NCBI GenBank assembly: GCA_964634605.1
Contig: CAZWLJ010000002.1
Span: forward strand, 124,001-188,000
Length of the DNA stretch: 64,000 nt
Reading direction: 5' to 3'
Source of the DNA: UPXZ01 sp964634605
GTDB taxonomy: Bacteria; Bacteroidota; Bacteroidia; Bacteroidales; Paludibacteraceae
Each line of letters opens with the position of its first letter. Within the stretch, counting starts at the first letter, position 1. The translations under genes were made by a program, and so were the position numbers. The notes under the pieces were generated by a model. That model did not search any database and had not been told where the DNA came from. It saw only the letters and a list, made by a program, of their open reading frames with translations. Below, piece by piece: positions 19,004-26,481 of this stretch.

Positions 19004-20452
19004 TTATTTTGGCAATGTATAATTATCAATTTCGGAAAGCAATGTATTCGCCGTATTTATTTCGAGGAAGGTCGTACCATAGCTGCCGCTTGTGGGGCCA
19101 CTCAGGTAGCAGATAATATCTTCACGGGAAATAATGCCACGACCAATGATATCCTGCAGCAGTGTGGTGAAATAGTTTCTTTCATCTTCCACCAGCTCTT
19201 CCTTATAATAGGAATACACTCCGTAGGATAATGCCAGCTCTCTGGAAGCACGCTCGTTGTAACAAAAAGCAATGATTGGATCTGAACTGCGGTAAGAAGC
19301 CAGATACCGTGCTGTTCGCCCACTGAAAGTATCGGTAACGATGGCTTTGATATCAATATTTTTTCCTGCTTCGGCAGCTGCATGTGCCAGATAGGCGGTT
19401 ACATTGCCTTTACCAAATTCAATCGGGATATCATTTTCGGGCATTTTGGTATTTTCGGCTTCCAGAGCAATTTGCGACATAGTCCGAACGGCTTCGATCG
19501 GATATTTTCCGTAAGCCGTTTCGCCGCTAAGCATCAGTGCATCAGTGCGGTAATATATGGCATTTGCCACATCATTGACTTCGGCACGTGTGGGACGCGG
19601 ATTTTCAATCATCGAGTGAAGCATTTGCGTGGCAACGATGACCGGTTTATGCGCTTTCACACATTTACGGATGAGTTTGCGCTGTATGCCCGGAATCCGT
19701 TCCTGAGGAACTTCAATTCCCAAATCACCACGGGCAACCATCACACCATAGCAATGCTGAATAATTTCATCGATATTATCAACACCTTCCTGATTTTCGA
19801 TTTTCGAGATAATTTTTATCGGGCTGTTGTGCGCGTCGAGAATTTCCTGAATATCGAGCAAGTCCTGCCTGGAGCGGACAAAGGAATGAGCAATGAAGTC
19901 GATATTTTGTTCGATTGCGAACAGAATATTCTGGCGGTCTTTCTCGGTGAGTGACGGGAGGTTGATGCGTACTCCGGGAACGTTCACGCTTTTACGGCTG
20001 CCCAGCGAACCATCATTTTCAACTATACAGGTAAGCTGGTCATCTTCCTTCGAAACGACTTTCAGGTCAATTTCACCATCATCAATCAGGATATCGTCGC
20101 CCACATTCAAATCGCGTACGAAATTCGGGTAGCTTACAGCAATGCATTTATTTGTGGAAATCACATCCGTTTTACCGGTGATTTTAACAAAATCTCCGGT
20201 TTTCAGCTCTATATGGTCATTTTCAGCAACGGTGGTGCGTACTTCGGGCCCTTTAGTGTCAATGAGCAGCGCAATTCGGTTGCTCACAGCCCTTACATTG
20301 TTGATTATCTTCAGAAAACCTTCACGGTTGAGGTGAGCAGAATTCATCCGCACCACGTTCATCCCTTCTTCATACAGCTGACGGATAAAATCCACATCGC
20401 AGCGTTTATCACTGATAGTGGCAACTATTTTTGTAGATTTCTTTTGTTCCAT
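19004..20452 (-). CDS. pyk: Pyruvate kinase
   Basis: The 482-residue protein converts phosphoenolpyruvate and ADP to pyruvate and ATP. Recognisable elements are NVVRMNSAH (N-terminal barrel strand), KIISKIENQEGVDNIDEI with the catalytic Lys and metal-binding Glu, MVARGDLGIEVP, and the active-site helix ENPRPTRAEVNDVANAI. Length is standard for the single-polypeptide enzyme with A, B and C domains and no extra C-terminal PEP-utiliser domain. There is no clear TAnnTTTG box in the 150 bp upstream, which are filled with TTATTTGCTGCG repeats, so transcription may come through from aroQ. Confidence 0.97.
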   Translation of the reverse strand: MEQKKSTKIVATISDKRCDVDFIRQLYEEGMNVVRMNSAHLNREGFLKIINNVRAVSNRIALLIDTKGPEVRTTVAENDHIELKTGDFVKITGKTDVISTNKCIAVSYPNFVRDLNVGDDILIDDGEIDLKVVSKEDDQLTCIVENDGSLGSRKSVNVPGVRINLPSLTEKDRQNILFAIEQNIDFIAHSFVRSRQDLLDIQEILDAHNSPIKIISKIENQEGVDNIDEIIQHCYGVMVARGDLGIEVPQERIPGIQRKLIRKCVKAHKPVIVATQMLHSMIENPRPTRAEVNDVANAIYYRTDALMLSGETAYGKYPIEAVRTMSQIALEAENTKMPENDIPIEFGKGNVTAYLAHAAAEAGKNIDIKAIVTDTFSGRTARYLASYRSSDPIIAFCYNERASRELALSYGVYSYYKEELVEDERNYFTTLLQDIIGRGIISREDIICYLSGPTSGSYGTTFLEINTANTLLSEIDNYTLPK

Positions 20453-20461
20453 TATATAATA

Positions 20462-20601
20462 TTATTTGCTTCGCGTTATTTGCTGCGCCGTTATCTTTTG
20501 TTATTTGCTGCGCAGTTATTTTTTGTTATTTGGCTGCGCAGTTATTTTAGTTATTTGCTACGCCGTTATTTTTGTTATTTTGCTGCGCCGTTATTTGCTT
20601 C
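20462..20601. repeat. Tandem degenerate repeat of TTATTTGCTGCGCCG-type units upstream of pyk
   Basis: About six imperfect copies of a word like GTTATTTGCTGCGCCGTTAT, separated by short T-rich runs (TTTTG), fill the gap between pyk and the S23 pseudogene. The leftmost copy (20470-20494) is an imperfect inverted repeat of 21030-21055 on the far side of the S23 gene. Confidence 0.75.
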
Positions 20602-20602
20602 C

Positions 20603-20976
20603 TCATTTTATTTTTTCATTGACCATCAATTTATCAACTGATTTAATGAAATTGTTCAGTTTAATGCCTAACGTATTATGTTCGTTTAGCAAACTTTGAT
20701 ACATTTCTTCTGTTATCAGATTTCTTCTTTTTGCTTTCTCAAGACAAGTTTTGCTTTCATACAACGACCCTCTTGAATAATAATAAAAATTTTTTGATCT
20801 TTAAAAGTGTTTCTGCCAAATCCTTCACCTATATTTAAACTAACAGAATCAACTGCACGTACCCATTGTTTACCAATAGTATCAAGCTGAAAATAAGTCC
20901 ACTTATCAACTATAAACCAAATCTTATCAGATAAATCCATTGACAGATTGTAAATAGTTAAATCTTCTAACTTCAT
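20603..20976 (-). pseudogene. Frameshifted four-helix-bundle protein (S23 / 23S rRNA intervening-sequence family)
   Basis: Reading from 20976, the frame encodes MKLEDLTIYNLSMDLSDKIW and the family motif GEGFGRNTFKDQKIF, then loses homology. Adding one base in the A/T homopolymer at 20785-20795 restores the family C-terminus (FYYYSRGSLYESKTCLEKAK..., then NLITEEMYQSLL) and a frame running to a TGA at 20605-20603, 124 residues in total, the normal length. The conserved downstream frame shows the break is recent, or a sequencing error, or a slip site. S23-type proteins are found inside 23S rRNA intervening sequences and as solitary genes; function is poorly known. Flanking inverted repeats suggest a small element between pyk and aroQ. 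Confidence 0.85.
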
Positions 20977-21029
20977 TTTTTGCTTTTTTTGAAAATTTAC
21001 TGACTAACAGCAAACCTACTAACTACCCA

Positions 21030-21055
21030 ATAACGGTGCAGCCAACTAACACGAA
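21030..21055. repeat. Right-hand copy of the inverted repeat flanking the S23 gene
   Basis: Read on the minus strand this is TTCGTGTTAGTTGGCTGCACCGTTAT, which matches TTCGCGTTATTTGCTGCGCCGTTAT at 20470-20494 except for three substitutions and one extra base. The two copies bracket the S23 pseudogene in inverted orientation. Confidence 0.65.
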
Positions 21056-21066
21056 GTAAATAACGG

Positions 21067-21486
21067 CTAAACCAAATAACTACTTAAAGCCATTTTATAC
21101 GAATCAAGTCCGAAACCAACAATCACGCCGCGGCAAACTTCCGAAAGATACGAGTGATGCCTGAAACTCTCACGGGAGAATACGTTGGAAATATGAACCT
21201 CCACCACTGGAACAGTAATTCCACGCACAGCATCGGCTATGGCTATGGAAGTGTGGGTATAGGCTCCGGCGTTGAGGATAATTCCATCATATGTAAAACC
21301 GGTTTCGTGAAGCTTGTTGATGAGCTCACCCTCCACGTTGGACTGAAAGTATGCAAGCTCAACATCCGGAAATGACGCCTTCAACGTATTGAAGTAGTTC
21401 TCAAAGTTCTGATTTCCATACACTTCCGGTTCCCTCAAACCGAGAAGATTCAGATTCGGACCGTTAATGATGATTATTTTCTTCAT
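21067..21486 (-). CDS. aroQ: 3-dehydroquinate dehydratase, type II
   Basis: The 139-residue protein is a type II dehydroquinase, which removes water from 3-dehydroquinate in the shikimate pathway to aromatic amino acids. Visible active-site segments are IINGPNLNLLGLREPEVYG (5-23, with the essential Tyr22), NAGAYTHTSIAI and VEVHISNVFSRESFRHHS, the last carrying the general-acid His. Size is typical of the dodecameric bacterial enzyme. It has its own TACTTTTG promoter box and could feed transcription through the S23 pseudogene into pyk. Confidence 0.95.
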   Translation of the reverse strand: MKKIIIINGPNLNLLGLREPEVYGNQNFENYFNTLKASFPDVELAYFQSNVEGELINKLHETGFTYDGIILNAGAYTHTSIAIADAVRGITVPVVEVHISNVFSRESFRHHSYLSEVCRGVIVGFGLDSYKMALSSYLV

Positions 21487-21518
21487 CGTAGACTTTGTTA
21501 TTAAAAAAAAGTAAAGTA

Positions 21519-21526
21519 CAAAAGTA
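21519..21526 (-). promoter_or_regulatory. Bacteroidota -7 promoter box for aroQ
   Basis: The reverse strand reads TACTTTTG, a TAnnTTTG match about 33 bp before the aroQ ATG. Confidence 0.6.
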
Positions 21527-21686
21527 GTAAAAATTCAGCAGTGTGAAAAACCTGCCCATATATCCTATTCCGTGACTTCATTGAAATAACGATTTGAGCA
21601 CCCCGGTAGTTTGACAGAGTGATAAAATTTCAGGTGATTTGCTGTAATTTATTCCGAAAGATTGTTTTGAAACTGATTTTATTCTG

Positions 21687-21694
21687 TATTTTTG
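21687..21694 (+). promoter_or_regulatory. Bacteroidota -7 promoter box for the 21706 gene
   Basis: TATTTTTG matches TAnnTTTG. The start of transcription would be near 21700, which rules out the upstream in-frame start at 21619 and leaves a very short leader before the ATG at 21706. Confidence 0.6.
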
Positions 21695-21705
21695 AAAATT
21701 ATTTT

Positions 21706-22164
21706 ATGAACACATCAAAATACATTTTCACCCGTCTGAAGCCGGGCATTCCGAAGCAGTCATTGCTTTTTGTTGCAGGAATAGTCTGGACTTTTGCCGG
21801 AGGAATGCTACTGTACCGCGGCAGCACACTGTTAATACAACATCCTGCAAATCTGTGGATTAAACTCATTTTCAGCGTTACTGCCGGCGGTTTGTTTTAC
21901 TATTTTCTGTTTGATAAAATTTCATCCAGGCATACAGCCCGTATCAAATCGCTTCCACACGAAAGGCCGTGTATCTTTTCGTTTTTCAACCGGAAAAGCT
22001 ACCTGATGATGGCTTTGATGATTGCAATGGGCACAGGACTCCGGATGAGCGGATTGGTACATCCGGAATACTTATCTTTGCTGTACATCACCATGGGTAT
22101 TCCGCTTACAGTTTCCGCGTTTCGGTTTTATTTCAACGGACTTTTTTTTGAAAAAAAACAATAA
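21706..22164 (+). CDS. Small integral membrane protein of unknown function
   Basis: The 152-residue protein has four likely transmembrane helices (around 20-40, 50-70, 95-112 and 120-140), a basic N-terminus and a lysine-ending tail. I do not recognise a domain. The start at ATG 21706 follows from the promoter box at 21687-21694. It lies 11 bp upstream of a LURP-one-like gene and is probably co-transcribed with it and with the CorA gene. Confidence 0.75.
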   Translation: MNTSKYIFTRLKPGIPKQSLLFVAGIVWTFAGGMLLYRGSTLLIQHPANLWIKLIFSVTAGGLFYYFLFDKISSRHTARIKSLPHERPCIFSFFNRKSYLMMALMIAMGTGLRMSGLVHPEYLSLLYITMGIPLTVSAFRFYFNGLFFEKKQ

Positions 22165-22175
22165 ACATTTGAACC

Positions 22176-22763
22176 ATGCAATTCCCGCTGAATTTCACAT
22201 TTAAGATTTCATCCATAGCCAACGACTTCCGGGTACATGATGCCACCGGTGCCGAAGTGGCTTATGTGCGTCAGAAAGTATTCAAACTGAAAGAAGAAGT
22301 TCAGGTTTTCAACGATGAGAGTCGCTCCAGGCATATCTTCACACTGAAAGCAACAAAATGGATTGATTTTTCGCCAACTTACCGTTTTTTCGATGCAACA
22401 GGAACGGAAACCGGCTGTATCGTGCGACAGGGGATGAGGTCGATATGGAAAGCTTCCTATCTGATTTACGACGGGAAAGGAAACCAGGATATGGCTATAA
22501 AAGAAGAAAATGCCACAGTAAAGGTTTTTGACGGGATATTCGGCGAGTTACCCATCATCGGAATGTTCGCCGGGTATTTTTTTAATCCCACTTACCTGGT
22601 GACGCGCTCCGACGGTATGCCCATTGCCCGCCTGTCAAAAGAAAAATCATTTTTCGGCCGTCGTTTCAGCGTCAATAAACTGGCCGAATTCAATGCCGGC
22701 GAAGAAAACAGGATCATGCTCGGACTGATGATGATGATTCTGCTCGAAAGACAAAGAGGATAA
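22176..22763 (+). CDS. LURP-one-related / scramblase-like beta-barrel domain protein
   Basis: The 195-residue protein reads as repeating beta strands: FKISSIANDFRVHDATGAEV, then AYVRQKVFKLKEEVQVFND, and a later second set including ASYLIYDGKGN and LVTRSDGMPIARLSKE. This is the pattern of the LURP-one/Tubby-like fold of putative membrane-associated proteins. No catalytic residues are known for the family, and its bacterial role is undefined. No signal peptide is visible, so it is probably cytoplasmic or at the inner face of the membrane. It sits 48 bp before the CorA gene. Confidence 0.6.
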   Translation: MQFPLNFTFKISSIANDFRVHDATGAEVAYVRQKVFKLKEEVQVFNDESRSRHIFTLKATKWIDFSPTYRFFDATGTETGCIVRQGMRSIWKASYLIYDGKGNQDMAIKEENATVKVFDGIFGELPIIGMFAGYFFNPTYLVTRSDGMPIARLSKEKSFFGRRFSVNKLAEFNAGEENRIMLGLMMMILLERQRG

Positions 22764-22811
22764 ACACAGGAAAAACATATAACCACTTTTTTCCAGAAAA
22801 ATAAGGTAAAC

Positions 22812-23876
22812 ATGGCCCGGAATATCAGAAAACGAAAAGAAGATATCGGTCTTTCGCCCTACGAAATGAAGTTTCGGGGGCAAAAAAAAGCCGATAAGAC
22901 AACCATGGAGTTGTTTGACTTCAATCTGGATTTTGTACACGAACTACCGGTAAAATCTGTCGGCAAACTGAGTTCGTACAAGCAAAGCGACACCATCACC
23001 TGGCTGAATGTAAACGGTCTCGACGATGTGAACCTGATGAAGGAACTCGCCGGGATTTTCCATATCGACAACAACATCATGTCGGATATTATGAATCCTT
23101 CCATCAGGCCAAAGGTACAGGAATTCGAAGCCGGGTTGTTCATCAGTCTGAAAATGCTTCAGATGAACGAACGCACCAACAAACTGTCGGTCGAGAATCT
23201 GAGTCTGGTTATTACCCATGAATTTCTGATATCGTTTCAGGAAGAAAAAGGGGATTTTTTCGATACCGTGCGCGAACGCATCCGCAAGCACAAAAACAAA
23301 ATCCGCACGGCGGGAACCGATTACCTGGCTTTCGCTCTGCTCGATGTGGTTGTGGATAATTACATCTATATCATCGGGCTGCTGGGCGAAAAAATTGAAA
23401 ACCTGGAAGAACGGATGACCCTGAATGTAAATAAACGGCTGCCCGAACTCATCAATCTGTACAAGCAGGAGCTCAACTTTCTGCGACGGCACATAAAACC
23501 AGCCAAAGAAATGATTCTGACACTCGCCAAAATGGAATCGGAATTTATCCACGACGAGAACCGGCTTAACTACAAGGAACTGCAGGACAATGTCAACGAA
23601 GCCAACGACCTGACCGACGGCTACCGCGAAATGCTCTACGACCTGCTCAACATTTATCATTCAGCTGCTACCACCCGGCTGAACGACATCATGAAACTGC
23701 TCACCATTATCTCGGTCATTTTCATTCCGCTTACATTTATCGTAGGCGTTTATGGTACCAATTTCGATTATTTCCCAGAAATCAGATGGCATTACGGATA
23801 TTTTGCCATGTGGGCTGTAATGTTTATCGTGGCAGGTTTTATGATTTGGTACTTCAAACGAAAAGACTGGTTCTGA
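22812..23876 (+). CDS. corA: CorA-family divalent cation transporter with GTN signature
   Basis: The 354-residue protein has the CorA layout: a cytoplasmic alpha/beta funnel, a long helix rich in charged residues, and two C-terminal transmembrane helices (about 292-312 and 325-345). The selectivity loop normally reads YGMNF; here it is YGTNF (314-318), so Met is replaced by Thr at 316. The following acidic loop YFPEIRW and basic C-terminal tail KRKDWF are otherwise canonical. Family members carry Mg2+ or Co2+, and sometimes Ni2+ or Zn2+; the GTN variant leaves the preference open. It is last in a three-gene group with two proteins of unknown function. Confidence 0.9.
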   Translation: MARNIRKRKEDIGLSPYEMKFRGQKKADKTTMELFDFNLDFVHELPVKSVGKLSSYKQSDTITWLNVNGLDDVNLMKELAGIFHIDNNIMSDIMNPSIRPKVQEFEAGLFISLKMLQMNERTNKLSVENLSLVITHEFLISFQEEKGDFFDTVRERIRKHKNKIRTAGTDYLAFALLDVVVDNYIYIIGLLGEKIENLEERMTLNVNKRLPELINLYKQELNFLRRHIKPAKEMILTLAKMESEFIHDENRLNYKELQDNVNEANDLTDGYREMLYDLLNIYHSAATTRLNDIMKLLTIISVIFIPLTFIVGVYGTNFDYFPEIRWHYGYFAMWAVMFIVAGFMIWYFKRKDWF

Positions 23877-23884
23877 TTAATAGG

Positions 23885-23933
23885 AATTACGCGAATTAAG
23901 GCGAATTGCGCGAATTAAGGCGAATTACGTGAA
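23885..23933. repeat. Short tandem repeat of GCGAATTAAG units after corA
   Basis: GCGAATTAAGGCGAATT occurs twice in tandem with one-base differences (ACGCGAATTAAGG and GCGCGAATTAAGG), followed by a partial copy ending GAATTACGTGAA. It contains no gene. Confidence 0.7.
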
Positions 23934-24084
23934 AGGGAATTAACAGCAATTTGAGCGGTCAGCGGAACAAATCGATTGTTATTTTGTTTGTAATATCATA
24001 CCGGAAAAATTGAATGATATTTTTTCAGCATACATTTACAACTGTAACTTTACGTTTATCCCACTCTGATGCTGTCACTGCCAG

Positions 24085-24125
24085 TTCCGAACCCATTTCG
24101 GAAAGTTTGTATCAGGAGAGTTCGG
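24085..24125 (+). promoter_or_regulatory. Possible switching structure in the leader of the MetH-activation gene
   Basis: TTCCGAA (24085-24091) can pair with TTCGGAA (24097-24103) around a 5-nt loop, while CCGAAC (24087-24092) can instead pair with GTTCGG (24120-24125), 17 nt before the ATG. The two pairings exclude each other. I do not recognise a cobalamin or SAM riboswitch consensus, so this is only a structural observation. Confidence 0.25.
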
Positions 24126-24141
24126 GTCAATTTAAATAAAT

Positions 24142-25083
24142 ATGTCTTACAACCCTGTTAAACCCAATCAAATCGGGACTTTTCATATTCATGACATTCC
24201 GCTCAGAGAAATCTCTGCATTTATCGACTGGCGGTTTTATTTCCTGGCCTGGAGGCTTTCGGGGCATTACGAAGGAATAGAAAAAGTGCACGACTGTCCG
24301 TCGTGCCGGGCCGGCTGGCTGCAAGGTTTTGATGAAAAAGACCGTCCGAAAGCCGAAGAAGCGCTAAAACTGTTCAAAGATACGCAGGAAATGCTCCGGG
24401 ATATTCTCGATAATAATTTGCTGAAGCTGAATGCTGTTTACGCCATCTATCCGGCTTACTCGCGGGATGAGGAAATCATAGTTGAGACCGGAAACGGAAC
24501 GGTTAACATACCCGTACTTCGGCAGCAAAAGCCCTCGGCTGACGGATTCTGTTATTCGCTTTCCGATTTCCTGAATGAGGAAAGCGATTACCTGGGAGCA
24601 TTTGCCAATACCGTGAGCGGCACCGAAGAAATGGCAGCCCGATTCGAGGCTGCGGACGATCTGTATAAATCCATTCTGGTAAAAACACTCTCTGACCGGC
24701 TGGCAGAAGCCACTGCCGAATGGCTTCACCTGAAAGTAAGGAAAGAATTCTGGGGTTATGCTCCCGATGAGAATTTAACCGTCGAAGAAGTGCTCAAAAC
24801 CAAATACCAGGGTATCCGGCCCGCGGTAGGCTACCCATCGTTACCCGATCAGTCAGTTATTTTCGACATAGATAAACTGCTCAATTTCGAAAAAACGGGT
24901 ATATCGCTTACCGAAAACGGAGCCATGTTTCCGAATGCATCCGTGAGCGGTTTATATTTTGCGCATCCCGCGTCCAGGTACTTTATGATAGGTAAAATTG
25001 ATGAAAACCAACTGGCCGAATATGCACGCAGAAAAGGTAAAACTGCTGTCGAAATGCGGAAATGGCTGGCGGCAAATATTTGA
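24142..25083 (+). CDS. Free-standing methionine-synthase activation domain (MetH C-terminal domain)
   Basis: The 313-residue protein matches the C-terminal S-adenosylmethionine-binding activation domain of cobalamin-dependent methionine synthase. It shows the AdoMet motif RPAVGYPSLP (226-235) and the following GLYFAHPASRYF segment (270-281) with the family His at 275, then DENQLAEYARRKG. In full-length MetH this domain supports reductive methylation of inactive cob(II)alamin. The homocysteine, folate and B12-binding modules are absent here and from the neighbouring genes, so the protein must work in trans on a split or separate MetH, or has been recruited for something else. No adjacent partner or known B12 riboswitch was seen. 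Confidence 0.85.
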   Translation: MSYNPVKPNQIGTFHIHDIPLREISAFIDWRFYFLAWRLSGHYEGIEKVHDCPSCRAGWLQGFDEKDRPKAEEALKLFKDTQEMLRDILDNNLLKLNAVYAIYPAYSRDEEIIVETGNGTVNIPVLRQQKPSADGFCYSLSDFLNEESDYLGAFANTVSGTEEMAARFEAADDLYKSILVKTLSDRLAEATAEWLHLKVRKEFWGYAPDENLTVEEVLKTKYQGIRPAVGYPSLPDQSVIFDIDKLLNFEKTGISLTENGAMFPNASVSGLYFAHPASRYFMIGKIDENQLAEYARRKGKTAVEMRKWLAANI

Positions 25084-25227
25084 GATTGCCAAATTATCCG
25101 GACAGACTGTTATACGTTTATCTCAACCTATCAGGGAAAAGCTCCGGGGAACTTGTGATTTTTTTAAAATATCGTCTGAATTCTGTAAGTCAGTATTCAA
25201 ATCATCTGAATGTAAAATGAACTAATT

Positions 25228-26337
25228 ATGAAATACGGTTTTTTTGTCTTTGTTTTTGTTTTTTTGCTGTCAATATTCGCTTACACTACCGTCAGAGGGT
25301 ATCAGACGCTGGCTTCTTATGGCGTACTCAAAACGATATATCTGGTGCTGATGCTGGTGCTGACTGTAACGATGTTCGGCAGCTTATTTTTCGAGAGTGT
25401 GCTTCCGCATGGCATTGCCCGGGCGTTGAGTTTTGCGGGTTACAGTTTTTTCATTGTGGCAGCTTATCTGTTTTTATCCTTCCTGGTGGTGGATATGATC
25501 CGCGCCATCAATCATTTTCTGCCTTTCGTATCCGATATGAAGATGCTGCGGCTGTCGGTCATGGTCATCACGCTATTGGTGCTGGGCGTGATGATGATTT
25601 GGGGAAATTACAACTTCAACCATCCGGTAACCAGAACCATGACCATTCAGAGCAATAAATCTTCTCAAAATAAAGAAATCAAAATAGTGGCAGTGAGTGA
25701 CGTACACCTGGGAGTTTCAATTGATAAAAAAAGGTTGCAAAAGTACGTGGCAATGATCAATGCCGAGAAACCGGACCTGGTGCTTATTGCGGGAGATTTG
25801 ATTGACCGCTCCATAAAGCCTGTCATCAGCCAGAATATGGACGAGGAACTGAGGGAAATAAAAGCGCCGATGGGTGTTTATGTCATTTTTGGCAATCACG
25901 AATACTACGGCGAAGGCGATCAGCACATCGCCGATTTCTACCGCAAGTCAAACATCACTCTGCTGAGAGATACCTGTGTGACGGTGAACAACGAACTGCT
26001 CCTGGCCGGGCGCGACGATAAGCACAATGCAAACCGGAAAAGCCTGAAAGAACTTCTTCCAGCGGGATCAGACAAGCCTGCGATTGTGCTCGATCACCAG
26101 CCCTATCACCTGCACGAAGCCCTGGAGAATAATGTGGATCTGCAAATATCCGGACATACGCACAACGGTCAGTTCTTTCCGGCAAATCTCATTACCCGCA
26201 GTATGTTCGAACTGAGTTACGGCTACCTGAAGAAAGGAAATACGCACTATTACGTTTCTTCAGGCTTAGGCCTGTGGGGACCGCAATACCGCCTTGGCAG
26301 CCAGAGTGAACTGGTGGTGATAACGTTTAGATATTAG
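25228..26337 (+). CDS. Membrane-anchored metallophosphoesterase (YkuE/YaeI-like)
   Basis: The 369-residue protein has about four N-terminal transmembrane helices (to about residue 130) followed by a calcineurin-like phosphoesterase domain. The metal-binding motifs are all present: SDVHLG, AGDLID, FGNHEYYG and SGHTHNGQFFP. Related proteins hydrolyse phosphate esters, possibly of lipid or sugar-nucleotide type (UDP-diacylglucosamine or similar), outside or at the membrane, but the substrate cannot be stated. It is a single gene without a clear promoter box; a run of GAGTTCT-type repeats follows it. Confidence 0.9.
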   Translation: MKYGFFVFVFVFLLSIFAYTTVRGYQTLASYGVLKTIYLVLMLVLTVTMFGSLFFESVLPHGIARALSFAGYSFFIVAAYLFLSFLVVDMIRAINHFLPFVSDMKMLRLSVMVITLLVLGVMMIWGNYNFNHPVTRTMTIQSNKSSQNKEIKIVAVSDVHLGVSIDKKRLQKYVAMINAEKPDLVLIAGDLIDRSIKPVISQNMDEELREIKAPMGVYVIFGNHEYYGEGDQHIADFYRKSNITLLRDTCVTVNNELLLAGRDDKHNANRKSLKELLPAGSDKPAIVLDHQPYHLHEALENNVDLQISGHTHNGQFFPANLITRSMFELSYGYLKKGNTHYYVSSGLGLWGPQYRLGSQSELVVITFRY

Positions 26338-26347
26338 TGATGAGTGA

Positions 26348-26416
26348 TGAGTGAGTTCCAAGTTTCAAGTTCCAAGTTCTTTGTTCTGAGTTCTGAGTTC
26401 TGAGTTCTGAGTTCAA
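26348..26416. repeat. Low-complexity tandem repeat GTTCTGA / GTTCCAA
   Basis: About nine 7- to 9-bp units of the type GAGTTCT or AAGTTCC follow the phosphoesterase stop. Four consecutive copies of TGAGTTC are exact. It lies between converging genes and holds no coding sequence. Confidence 0.8.
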
Positions 26417-26481
26417 TCAGCCCAATCGTAATTTGTAAATTGTGAATTGTTCATTAAAAAATTGTACATTATGATTAGTGA

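Noticed and set aside
22944..23660. 238-codon antisense frame over corA
   Set aside because: It is a shadow of a well-supported CorA gene, with Phe/Val/His-rich composition typical of reverse-frame artefacts.
24060..24141. Cobalamin riboswitch before the MetH-activation gene
   Set aside because: I could not find the B12-box consensus; only an unassigned competing hairpin pair is visible.
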